From Apricaphanius iberus (Eukaryota > Chordata > Actinopteri > Cyprinodontiformes > Aphaniidae), in contig JAPXFQ010001943.1 in assembly GCA_028564705.1 (NCBI GenBank), positions 848,946 through 912,945 of the forward strand: a stretch of 64,000 nt of DNA, given 5' to 3'. Numbering within the stretch: the first letter of the stretch is position 1; each line of letters opens with the position of its first letter. The position numbers were made by a program, and so were the translations under genes. Shown here piece by piece: positions 36,701-47,461 of the stretch. The notes under the pieces were generated by a model, which saw only the letters and a list, made by a program, of their open reading frames with translations, made no database searches and was not told the DNA's origin.

Positions 36701-37391
36701 GGGGACATGGTGGAGAAAATATTTTAAGGTGAGAAAAAAAAAAAATCTGGATTTTGCGAGATCTCGAGAAAGTTTCGCGTTATCTCAAGAAAGTTTTGCG
36801 TTATCTTGAGAAATGTTTGCGTTATCTTGAGAAACTTTTGCGATATCTTGAGAAATGTTTGCGTTATCTTGAGAAACTTTTGCGATATCTTGAGAACGTT
36901 TCAAAAAGCCATTCCTGCATTTACAGTGTTACCGACTCAGTTTGTTGCAGCCTTGTGCACTGCTATGATGGAAGACACTCACAGACGGGAGAGCTTAATA
37001 GAGTTTTATTTTGAGATTGGCCTCAAATATCAGGACATAAAGTCAGTGCTTAGCTCTAGACATGGTTTTCATATAAGTGAAAGACATTGCCCACAGGATT
37101 TTGCGCACAAAAGGACTGTCGCGTCGTAAACAGCTTCTGAACAAGTGGATCTAATTGAGTTCATTAGCCACCAGTTGCAATACTCTGGACAATTACATGG
37201 CTATTGTTGGATGTGTGCAAAATGCAGAGAAAATGGACAATGTGTGAGAAAAGAGGACGTATGGCTGGAGTCGGATTTTCTCAAGATAACGCAAAACTTT
37301 CTCGAGATAACGCAAACGTTTCTCAAGATCTCGCAAAATCCATTTATTTTTATTTTTTTCTCACCTTAAAATATTTTCTCCACCATGTCCC
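36701..37391 (+). mobile_element. TIR element with 21-bp subterminal repeats and integrase-like fragment
   Basis: The outer ends ggggacatggtggagaaaat and its reverse complement (ending 37391) begin inverted repeats of about 60 bp or more. These include 'attttaaggtgagaaa' and run into 21-bp tandem repeats on both sides: seven units at 36756-36902 and about three inverted units at 37272-37334. The interior translates (with shifts) to 'LIEFYFEIGLKYQDIKSVLS', 'HGFHISERH' and later 'QYSGQLHGYCWM' and 'NGQCVRKEDV'. I read this as the N-terminal helix-turn-helix part of an integrase-type transposase, probably IS3EU- or Ginger-like, from memory. No catalytic domain is present. It lies inside the hAT element. 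Target duplication not resolved. Confidence 0.6.
36756..36902 (+). repeat. seven 21-bp tandem repeats
   Basis: Units of the form gcgttatcttgagaaactttt with small changes (gcgaga, gcgata, aatgttt, aagtttt). A period of 21 keeps the frame open, so a 'RYLEKxL' peptide repeats seven times. Inverted units flank the other end of the host element. Confidence 0.95.
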
Positions 37392-37567
37392 TGCCGGTGT
37401 TTATGCAGCAGTATCCCCTCTTCTCCCATCCCCAGCAGGCAGCCTGCTGAAGCTGGAAGCAGCTGTTTTCTTCTTCAGGTGGCTCAGGGAGGCTCTACTT
37501 TTTTCCTCTTTCAAAAGAGGGGCTCAAGACCAAGTAGCCACCCCCTAACTCTGCCCCTGGTTCTGAG

Positions 37568-37645
37568 CTCATCCCTCACTGTACTCATGATCATTGATGC
37601 CCCACCAGGACAGATCTTGCATGGCGCTCCGGTTTGATATAGACT
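37568..37645 (-). mobile_element. Tc1 transposase fragment split by the hAT
   Basis: 'ctcatccctcactgtactca' and 'cagatcttgcatggcgctcc' match 38588-38670 in the Tc1 element next door. The missing left part continues before 34969. Only a small piece of the N-terminal DNA-binding domain remains. Confidence 0.65.
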
Positions 37646-38384
37646 GTAAAAATTTTTTTTAAAAAAATAAAAAGAGGATAGATTGGTTAAATGTTCAGGA
37701 AGAATCCCAGAACCACCAAGGCCCGATTCTATCCTAAACATCAATACAGACGCAGAGGGCTGCAACTAGGAAAGAAGCCATTGCACAAAATGTCACAACT
37801 TTAAGAATTTGAATAAAAATAATGTTATGTCATACTTGTATTTTTGGATTAAGTCAATGCACGTATCCTTCTCCACAAATATTTGAATACCTCTGTTGTA
37901 AAACTCATTCTTGTTTGCCACTATTTTTAAAAGTCTGGCTGCTTCAGCAGAGAAATCGCCAAAGAAAACCCATAATCCTGGATTAATCCTATTCTGACTG
38001 TATGCTTTAAGGTTGTAGCTGGCAGAGTGAGCACCAGCTAGAGTAGCTTTGTTGCCTCAGGAAAAGTTTATCAGATCCTTCTGTGGTCAGATGTTATCCA
38101 AAAGATTAACATCCACAGTGAGGCAAAAAAAGCATTTTGTCAGCCACCGATAGTTCAATTTATCCAATTTAAAATTATAAGAGAGGCCAGTCATTTTCAT
38201 GATCAGCCAACAGGGGTTCTCAGCTACAGGACCGGGAGGACCGTAGCTAGCTGACAAACGACACACACAGCCGCCAGACGAACAGCAACAGCGGACGGAC
38301 GGCCTCCCCATGCCACGCCCCGCCAGCACCTGGACACCAAGGTCTACCAGCTATCAGGTCCAGATCCCGCCCCACGCAGAGGGC
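37646..38384. other. mixed repeat debris, no gene
   Basis: 37680-37790 carries a plus-strand pattern ('cccagaaccaccaaggcccg') seen in another Tc1-like group. 38200-38345 is GC-richer with no ORF of note. Confidence 0.35.
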
Positions 38385-39195
38385 AAAGATCCCATTCTTC
38401 ATCATCCTGATCATTCAGATGGTCATTGGCAAACTTCAGACGGGCCTTGCCATGCGCTGGCTTGAACAGGGGGACCTTGCGTGCACTGCAGGACTTTAAT
38501 CCATGATGGGAGAGTGTGTTACTGATGGTTTTCTTAGAGACCGTGGTCCCAGCTCTATTCAGGTCATTGACCAGGTTCTGCCATGTAGTTCTGGGCTCAT
38601 CCTTCACTGTCCTCATGATCATTTATGCCCCATGAGGAGAGATCTTGCATGGCACTCCAGACCGAGGGAAACTAACCGTCGTATTGAACTTCTTCCATTT
38701 TCTAATTATTGCACCAACAGTTGTTGCCTTTTCACCAAGCTGCTTGATTGTCCCGTGGCCCATCCCAGCCTTGTGCAGCTCTACAATTTTATCTCTTTAT
38801 CCCTGATGTCCGTGCACAGCTCTCTGGTCTTGGTCATTATGGAGAGGTTGGAGTTTGTTTGATTGTGTGGACAGGTGTCTTTTATACAGGTAACGAGTTT
38901 AAACAGGTGCAGATAATACAGGTAATGAGTGGAGAACAGGAGGGCTTCTTAAAGAAGAACTAACAGGTCTGTGGAAGCTTAAATTCTTACTGGTTGATAG
39001 GCGACCAAATACTTATGCAATAAAATGGGAATTAATTATTTAAAAATCATCCACTGTGATTTTCTGCATTTTTTTAGAGTCTGTCCCTCACAGTTAAGAA
39101 GTACCTTTGATACAAATGACAGACCTCTACATGCTTTATAAGTGGTAAAACGTCAAAACTCAGCTTTTTATCAAATACTTGTTCTCCCCACTGTA
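38385..39195 (-). mobile_element. Tc1-like element, truncated transposase
   Basis: Minus orientation. The outer end at 39195 reads, on minus, tacagtggggagaacaagta, a typical Tc1 terminus. The transposase starts at 38837 (MTKTREL) and gives the paired helix-turn-helix region: 'WKKFNT', then after an in-frame stop near 38623 'RAGTTVSKKTISNTL' and 'LKSCSARKVP'. Sequence stops resembling Tc1 at about 38385, before the first catalytic Asp, so the whole catalytic domain and the other end are missing. Confidence 0.8.
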
Positions 39196-39219
39196 TATAT
39201 AGCATTTTTATTATCTGAT

Positions 39220-40130
39220 ATAAAACATTATAGGTCAGAACATTTAGTCCTCCTTCAGCAAGTTAATTTCAGAGAACTGATTTCTCAGTTTTATGTCCGT
39301 TATATCTCCATATAAAATTAGACAAGTTCCTATCAAGACTGGAATACAGAGCATTGCTTACTTCTAGTGAAGAAAAAGCACATGACCTTCTTGATAATCC
39401 TTCTGCTTTGCTCAATAGCAAAATATTCTTGCATCCCTGGTTAACTATCTATTATTTCCTTAAGATTGCTTCAGTACCAGTGTTGAAATTTCTAACCAAA
39501 TTTTGAGTTTTGATAAGTTTTTACAGGAATACCAATAATTTCTGTATAAGGTAAATTGCCATCTCACTTTAATCACCAACATTTAAAAAAAATAGTTGTG
39601 TCATCAGTTAATTATGAAAGTTATTTTTCAAATACTCTAAGTCAACAAGAAGCTGGACAACCTTGGTGTACTAATTAATTACCGTTATCTTGACTGCATG
39701 TGCTATATAAAAGCTTTATAGAGCTATTATCACCTTTGTATATTGTCTTAAAAGCTTTGATGAAAAAAAACTGCCAAAGTTCAAGAAGGATAAAATATTA
39801 AACGAATAAATGAATGAGCAACTGTATCGAAAGCTTTTCATAATCTGAATAAAGAATAACAGGTCAGCAGGGATAAGATCTTTGTTATCAATTAGGTCCA
39901 GTACTAATCTAATATTATTAGATATATGCTCCGGGCATAAAGCCATCTTGACATTGATGAATTATGTCCCGTAAACCATTTTTTACCTTTAGCTAAGATA
40001 GATGCTAGTACTTTGTAATCATTATTTAAAAATGTGACACCACAATATATAAATGGTCTTTATGTGCTTTGGTAATCAATGTAATGAGACCTTTTTTCAT
40101 CGAATGGGGCAATTCTTCATAATTAATAGA
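39220..40130 (-). pseudogene. L1/Tx1-like LINE reverse transcriptase relic
   Basis: The minus ORF from 39946 reads 'HISNNIRLVLDLIDNKDLIP', and upstream in other frames come 'NGLRDIIHQCQDGFMPG' and 'LKVK'. This matches the fingers/palm region of L1-clade (Tx1-like) LINEs, just before motif A. Frameshifts and stops are frequent, and no motif C is visible. Confidence 0.6.
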
Positions 40131-41147
40131 TTATTTGTATACTGCAAAAAGAGACTCTGAGATATATGATAAGAATTTATGGTGGTCAGGCCATCATTGT
40201 TATAATGTTAGGAGCCTATATCCAGGTGTCGACGGGCGAGGGGTAGATCCTGGACAGGTTGCCAGTCCATTGCATCACTCTCTGATAGTTATTACATTTT
40301 TTATTAGATATCCATTATTTTACTTTATTTCTCTTTGTTTACTTCTGTTATATTGGGATTACAATATCATGGTTTGGCTCTTCCTTTAACATCTGCACTT
40401 CTTGTCCTTAAATATTGTCATTTCTGTTTCATTGATTTTGTGTTGTTTGTTTATTTGTATTTACTTATGTCATTCTCCCTGTTCTGTATACTTCATTTCT
40501 CTTATTAGGTTTTCTCATTTGGAATTCCTTCATAGTATTATGTTTCCTTCTGTTCTTTTCTTTTTTCACTAGTGCTTTTATTTAGAGTCTCGCTTAGTTT
40601 ACTTAATTCTTGTTCTCTTATATCTTTTATCTTTTAGTTACTTCAGATTTGTCTTCCTTATTTAGGATTATCTAGTTTTTCCTGTTTATTCCTTTCTTGA
40701 GGGGTATTCCTCTTAGTCTTATTTTGATAATCCCAGCACAATTTCCCAATATTTGATTCCACAAAAAAAGGCTAACCTGAAGCCCCGTGCATTCACTATG
40801 GGAATATATGCTCTTGGACAAGCCTGCTGTGTGGCAGGTTAGCAGCGAGGCTTATTTTAGCTTGATGAATATGATTGGACGATCCAGGTGAGGTCTCACT
40901 GCTGCGCTGGGATTCTGCTGCTGTTCTCTCCCTCATCGCACCTATCCCCCAATAAAAAGTTATTACAGCTGATGCAGTTTTCTTTTTTGGTGCCTCAATT
41001 GTGCAATGCAGAGCTGTAACTTTACCTTTTTTTTAGCTTATAGCACTGGTGCTAGAAAGGTTGCTGGTTTTGTAGCACAGGTAAAAAAGTTGTACCATCA
41101 ACACAAAATTTATTTTACAATCCCTTAAACAAACTGTTATATTTTAT
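40131..41147. other. no gene; small retroposon piece at 40225-40275
   Basis: 'cgaggggtagatcctggaca' and 'ggttgccagtccattgca' are a fragment of a common fish retroposon. The rest is AT/CT-rich without an ORF of interest. Confidence 0.4.
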
Positions 41148-42130
41148 TACAGTGGGAGAAATAATTATTTGACCCCTTTCTGATTTTGTAAGGTTGTCCA
41201 ATGACAAAGAAATGAAAAGTCTCAGAACAGTATTATTTTAATGGTATGTTTCTTTTAACAGTGACAGCACATCAAAAGGAAAAAAAATACTTTAAATAAA
41301 ACATAGAAACTGTTTTGCATTTCATTAAGTGAAATAAATATTTGAACCCCTACCAACCATTAAGAGTTCTGGCTCCCACAAAGTGGTTACATAGTCCTAC
41401 TCAATTAGTCACTCTCATTAAAGACACCTGTCTTAACTAGTCACCTGTATAAAAGACACCTGTCTGAGAATCAATCAATCAAGCTCAATCCAAAGTCTCT
41501 AACATGAGAAAGGCCAAACAGCTGTCCAAGGATGTCAGAGGCACAATTGTAGACCTGCACAAGGCTGGAACTGTTGGTGCAATGCTTTGAAAATGGAAGG
41601 AGCACAAAATGACCATCAATCAACCTCTGCTCCACGCAAGATCTCACCTTGTGGGGTGTCAATGATTCTGAAAGTCTAGAAATCATCCTAGAACTACACG
41701 GGAGTTAGTTAAGACCTCAAAGTAGCTGGGACCACAGTCACCAAGAAAACCATTGGAAACACATTACAACGCAATGGATTAAAATCCTGCAGAGCTTGCA
41801 AGGTCCCCCTGCTCAAGAAGGCACATGTGCGTGACATGTCTGAAGTCTGCCAATGAACACCTGAATGATTCAGAGAGTGCGTGGGAGAAAATGCTGTATT
41901 CAGACGAGACCAAAATTGAGATCTTTGGCATGAACTTAACTCGCCGTGTTTGGAGGAAGAAAAATTCTGCCTATGACCCACAAAACACCTTCTCCACCAT
42001 CAAGCATACAGGTGGTAATATTTAGCTTTGGACTATTTTCCTGCTAAGGGTACAGGACAACTTTACCGCATTAACAGGAAAATGGACCGAGCCCTGTATC
42101 GTAAAATCCTGAGGGACAACCTCCACCCAA
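41148..42130 (+). mobile_element. Tc1-like element, 3' truncated
   Basis: The left terminus tacagtgggagaaataatta follows the Tc1 pattern. The transposase starts at 41504 (MRKAKQLS) and can be followed through frameshifts and stops to 'VTKKTIGNTLQRN', 'SDETKIEIFGMNL' (first catalytic Asp, about 41900) and 'KHTGGN', fading near 42125. The regions with the second and third catalytic residues and the right terminus are missing. Confidence 0.8.
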
Positions 42131-42734
42131 CACATACAGCAAAGGCAACAATGCCAAACTCGTGTTTGCAGTTGTTGACATGTTAGATGTCTGAAGATTC
42201 GCCTAACAGAAAAAGATCATAACGGTAGTAGAAAGTAAATGACATAAAAAACTCTGACTCTTGTTACTTTTTGGATCTATCTGAATACAAATGACCATCT
42301 CTTTTTTTAACTGCATTACTCTGAATGAGGATACACTTTGTTAACTGAGTTTGTCTGTCCACAGGGTTGAGTGAATGGTGAACTGAAACTGTAGGAAACC
42401 TCTCTTGACCTTCCAGAAGCTAGTTTACCAGGTCGGATGTTAATATTCCATCTCTACCTTTGTCCCTCTGAGTTTCTACTAGGTGACTCCTTTGATCAAG
42501 GGGCTGCTGCTCCTGTGCTTCACTGATGTTCTACCTCTGTGTCGGTCCAAATGGTTAAAGATCATGCAAACACAGGCTTCTATCACCTTAGTGTGGACTG
42601 TCTACTTTTACACTAAATCCAACCTTGATTTAATAAAGCTAATTATACAATAATTAACAGTATAACTTGCCAAAGACAGCACAGACAGAAAAACAAGAAT
42701 AATTGGAAACACCTTGCAAGTTATATTCAAGCTG
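42131..42734. other. no gene seen
   Basis: Unassigned intergenic sequence. Confidence 0.4.
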
Positions 42735-43210
42735 TAGTACCTTGTGACTAGTATTCATACTCCTTGAGCCATTTCTTGCAACCACAACACTCAATGTAAT
42801 TGATGAATGCTTGGATGTTGCATTATACCTGTTTCTCTTTTTTTCTCTTTTTTAGGTAGAAAAACTGATAATTGTCTTGTAAACAGGATTTTACCACTGG
42901 AGCTGGGTGTCTCTGCAGCTCCTCCACAGTTACTATGGGCTTTTTGGTGGTTTCTCAGATTAATGCAAAGTCTTGGTAGCTTAGGGACTACACTTTAGTG
43001 GACTGCATTTGCTAACTACATAACATCTTAAGGAACTTGTTTGAACTGGATTTTAATTCAGTGAATCAGTTTAAAAGGTTTTAAATACAAATTCAGGTAA
43101 AGATACATAGATTTATTTTATTTCACTTCAGAGTTATGATGTTCTACCACAAACTAATGGAAAAAGTAACTGGTTGTCATGTGATAAAATGTTACAAAGT
43201 TAAGGAGGTA
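42735..43210 (-). mobile_element. Tc1/mariner relic
   Basis: Shares 'gggtgtctctgcagctcctc' and 'agattaatgcaaagtcttgg'-type blocks with the family of 15055-16345 and 26650-27510. Heavily decayed, with no readable transposase. Confidence 0.5.
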
Positions 43211-43948
43211 TGCGTACTTTTCCAAAGTGCATTACTTGCATGTTTGGGTGTTTCTTGTCCAGTGAACCCTGAGATAATAGCCATCCACTTTAAGTGTGTT
43301 CCAGCTGGTTCCTCTCTGTGGATAGGTTGCTGTATTTTTCCATTGTTGCCCTTTTTTTAGCCAGGATAGGAAACCAAATAGAAGCGACTCTAATATATAG
43401 TGATTAAAAATTAGTAGTTGAGTATAAAGTGACCTTGAGTTTTTTTTGTTACTTCCATGTTATTTACTGAACAGTTATTATGGCTCAAAAGCTGCTAAAA
43501 CAAGGCCTTTCCCTAAATGCAGTAAAGCGCTGAAACCTCCAATCTCACTTTATGCCTTTGCACTAAGAGTGTGGGGCATATTGTCCAACAAAAAGACTTA
43601 CATGAGAAGCACTTGCCTTATGAATGCAAAAGAAATGTTCACATGTCAGATTATATATTTATTTTAAGAAGAGGTATGCAAACAGGTATTTTGGGGTAAG
43701 TTGCGTAACGGCAACACATTCTGCAGTCTCTCCCGAGGGTGTCTGTATTCTTTGGCCGTTTAGGCAGAGCAACATTCTGTCACCTTAAAGTAAGTGTTTT
43801 TCTTAAGTGTTTTTCTTAAGAAACAGGATGAATGAGAGAATGGTTGGGACAAGCTTGTCGGGATGATCAGTTTAGAAAACTGAAATGGAACTCCAGGCTT
43901 TACAGAGAGGAGGGAGTGATTGCAAAACTCTGTTTCAATGCAAAGGAA
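43211..43948. other. no gene seen
   Basis: Short unrecognised ORFs only (for example 43446-43667 plus). Confidence 0.4.
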
Positions 43949-45584
43949 TATTGCTCTGCATAAATGAGTATACCCTCTTTAAAAAGTATGAATTTAATCA
44001 GTAGCTCAATGAACAAAAGAACAATTTCCAAACTTTCCACAAGGCAGAGTTTTATTTAACACTCATTTAACTCCATAACATGAAATTAAGGTTAATAATC
44101 TAATTTAGATCTCAAAATCTTCAGTTTTACTCAAATTGGTGGAAGCAAAAATGAATACAACCTGCAACAAACACTACTACATCTAAGATTTTGTATGAGC
44201 GCCGGGATTTTTAAGGACAGCACCAAGTATTTTAGACATGGAATGAACACGTTAGCGACATATTGCAACATCTATCTTTTTTCATTCTTTAAGAATAACC
44301 TCTTTTAGAGCCTGCATGCTGGATGGAGAGGGATTCTCAACTTGTCGCTTCAGAATTACCCACAGGTGTTCGATTGGGTTCAGATCAAGAGAAATACTTG
44401 GCCATTCAATCACATTTACCCTGTTCTGCTTCAGAAATGCAACAGTAGCTTTAGATGTGTGTTTTGGATCATTTTCGTGTTGTAAAAAGTGCACGATGAG
44501 AAGTTCACGGCGTGATGGCCGCATCTTCTCCTTCAGTATAGAGCAGTACATTGTAGAGTTCATGATACCATCAATGAAATGCAGCTCCGCAACACCAGCA
44601 GCACTCATGCAGCCCCACATAATGACACTGCAACCACCATGTTTCACTGTAGGCATCCTGCAATTTTCTTTGAAATCCTCACCTTTATGACACCATACAG
44701 TTTTAAACCATTAGCTCCAAAAACAGTGATCTTGGTCTCATCACTTCAGAGTATAGATTCCCTGGAGTCTTCATTTTTTTCGGCATGGGCCCTAGCAAAT
44801 TCTAGGCGTGCTTTTTTTGTGCATAGGCTTTAGGAGAGACTTCCTTCATGGACGATACCCATGCATGCCATTCCTCTGCAGTGTGCGCCGTATGGTGTCC
44901 CGGAAAACGGTCACTCCAGTTTGGCTTTCTACTGCTAACTGCTAACTGCAGTGAACTTGCGTGGCGATTTTCTTCAACCCTTCGCATCAGAAGACGCTCC
45001 TGTCGAGATGTTAACTTTGGTGGACGGCCTGCACGGCCTTGGAGATGGTTGCACTTCCATCTTTCCTAAATATTTTGATCACTTTTGCTACAGTATTTTG
45101 ACTGATATGTAAAGCTGTGCTTATCTTCTTGTAGTCCTCACCTTTTTTGTATAAAGAAATGATTTCCTTTCTGGGATTTCTCTTCCATGGGGAGCCATTA
45201 CTGACAGCATGAAATGAGAAGGGCTTTTCTTTGTAAAGTAATGCCCTTTTATTGTCACCTGTCTGCTGGACACCTCTTAAATGAATCATTAGACTCACCT
45301 GTGGTTGAATGCCTGTTAATTAGAAGTTTGTAGTCTTAAATGTGCCTTTTCTCCTATGACTATAATTAGGGTGTACTCATTTTTGCAACATGGGCTTGAA
45401 TGAATTTGTTAGGCAAATCACTATTTTTTGTGTGCAAATGAACAAATCTTGTTTGCAATCAATAGCCCACATTTGTGGGAGTATTTTGTACTATAGTATA
45501 TCATACAAAATGTTGATTCTGAAAGGAAGCTAAAGGTTTTCTGACAAACGTAGTGGGATGTACTCATTTATGCAGAGCACTGTA
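43949..45584 (-). mobile_element. Tc1/mariner element, nearly full length
   Basis: The inverted termini gctctgcataaatgagta (left) and tactcatttatgcagagc (right) are flanked by TA, the Tc1 target. Transposase pieces on minus: 45298-45011 with helix-turn-helix 'YKKISTALHISQNTVAKVI'; 44987-44802, the linker; near 44740 'SDETKIT' with the first catalytic Asp; 44656-44282 with 'QHENDPKHTS' and 'LDLNPIEHLW'. The second catalytic Asp appears replaced by Glu (HEN for the usual DN), and the pieces lie in three different frames. It is full length in outline but inactive. Confidence 0.85.
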
Positions 45585-46822
45585 TATCAAATATACCTAG
45601 TTTTAGTGTTATGAAATGTTCCATTGTCCTACTTTGTTTAACATATTTTATATAGGTTTTTTTAATGCAATGTGTTGCACAACTTAAAATGTGTAAAATA
45701 CAGGGTTCCTGTGCTGTATTGAAAGGTCTGGAAAAGTGTGGAAAAAATAAAATTGGATGTGTAGAAAAGATTTCACATTTTATATCCTATTCTATTATAT
45801 ATAGAAAAAAACTAAAAACTTGAATAGGTTTACATAATACTTTTTACTTCACTAGCTGAAAACCCAGTTATCAGTCTTTATTGGTTTAGTTTTGCATTTA
45901 CTTCCAGATGTGTAAACTTGTAGGAAAATCAAAAAATACAGTTTTTTTGATGTTTCAACATTTGCCTTTTAATTTTTTTAATTTTTTTAAATCACTGATA
46001 TTCCTGTTTTTTGAATATTGCACAGTGAAAGTATCAATGATTGCAATTCGTTGATCAATTGACTTGTTTTTAATCTAAGATAATCAATTTCAGATCTTGT
46101 TGAGTAATATAGGCTAGTTAATCAAGGTTTCTCCAAATGAATACTCATTTACCTCGTTGCTGGAAAAAAAGGCGGTTTCAGTGCTATGTTTTCATTTTTG
46201 AGAAAAACAGATGATAAAAAAAACTATCAATTATCTGATGTTTGTAATTTAAAATAAATAAATTTGCAGTACCCTGACAACGGAGTAAAAAGGCTCTAAT
46301 GATAACTGACCAACCAATCTACTGCCTGTTGTTAAGGCTGATAGAGGAGCTATGTTGCTGTGGGCCTGTTTTTCTAAGAACATCGTGAAGACTGCACGAT
46401 ATCATGGACTCTTTGAAATACCATGACATTTCGGATTTAAAAAAAAAACTGGACAAAAATATGCCATGGTAGTGCCTTCAGATGGTCAAACTATGGAAAG
46501 GCAAAACACAGAGAAACTACCACACAAACCACACCCCAGACTCCTGACATTAGCAGAGATAAAATCAATGGCCATCACATTTCTGAGTGTGAAGGTGGCA
46601 TGAATATGTTTAAAGGGTTTAACGCCTTGCTGTCATGCGATTAACTCAACAATGTGGATTCACAAGTTTGACTTGAAAAGATAAGAATCAGCCCCTTAAC
46701 CTGTTTTGTCCACCATCCAAGAGGATGAAAAGTTTGCAAAGTAGTGTTGGACAGTATCTATCAGCAACATTCCTCCTTTCACCTGAAAAGATTGGCCCTT
46801 CCCATTTTGCTGCTTGGGCAGC
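45585..46822. other. upstream flank of keratin 2; no gene
   Basis: AT-rich intergenic DNA with no supported exon or recognised repeat. Confidence 0.45.
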
Positions 46823-46829
46823 TATATAA
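46823..46829 (+). promoter_or_regulatory. TATA box of keratin 2
   Basis: TATATAA, 78 bp upstream of the final base before the ATG. It predicts a start site near 46855 and a 5' UTR of about 50 bases. Confidence 0.65.
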
Positions 46830-46906
46830 CCAGGAAGCCCTAGTGATGCTTCGTACTGCAGATCATCTCCAGTTATCCTTGGTGGTTCAGATCCAGACTC
46901 TCCAAG

Positions 46907-47420
46907 ATGTCTTTCAGCTCCAAATCCTTCAGCCAGCGCTCCGTCAGCCAGAAGACCACGAGTGTCTACGGTGGCGCAGGGGGTTATGGAACCCGCATCT
47001 CAACTTCCCAGTTGGGCTCCACACCCCAGATTGTCTACTCCAATACAGCAGGCCACACTTTCACTCATGGGCTTGACATCCATGTTGATACAAGCGAGAA
47101 GGCCACGCTTCAGAACCTGAATGACCGTCTGGCCTCCTACCTGGAGAAGGTGCGCAAGCTGGAGAAGGAGAATGAACAACTGGAAAAGCAGATCAGAGAG
47201 TGGTATTCGAGCAAAACTGTGATCAGCAATGATTACACTGGCTACTTGGCCACCATTGCTGACCTGCAGGATAAGGTAAGAGGAAAACACCCAGAAGGCT
47301 GCATCTCACAGGAGTATACAACCCTATTGGTCCAGTGTAACCAATATAATGTTTTGTCTGCATGTAATGTTTGATGAGGAATGTGATCATGTGTGTGTGC
47401 GTGTGTGTGTGTGTGTGTGT

Positions 47421-47461
<41 letters not shown>

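Larger units (their letters stand above)
34969..37559. mobile_element. hAT-type element, 2591 bp, with 8-bp target duplication
   Basis: Termini caggggcgga and tctgcccctg form short inverted repeats starting CAGGGGC. The flanks gttctgag (34961-34968) and gttctgag (37560-37567) are identical 8-bp duplications, the signature of hAT insertion. The sequence before 34969 joined to that after 37567 aligns with the Tc1 element at 38385-39195 (its 'gccatgtagttctgggctca' region), so it landed in a Tc1 copy. No hAT transposase is seen, so it is non-autonomous. It contains a foldback repeat and the TIR element at 36701-37391. Confidence 0.85.

Noticed and set aside
36754..37014. A leucine-heptad protein made of 'RYLEK' repeats
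   Set aside because: The repeat follows the 21-bp DNA units, which also occur inverted at the other end of a transposon, so a structural DNA role is more likely than a coding one.
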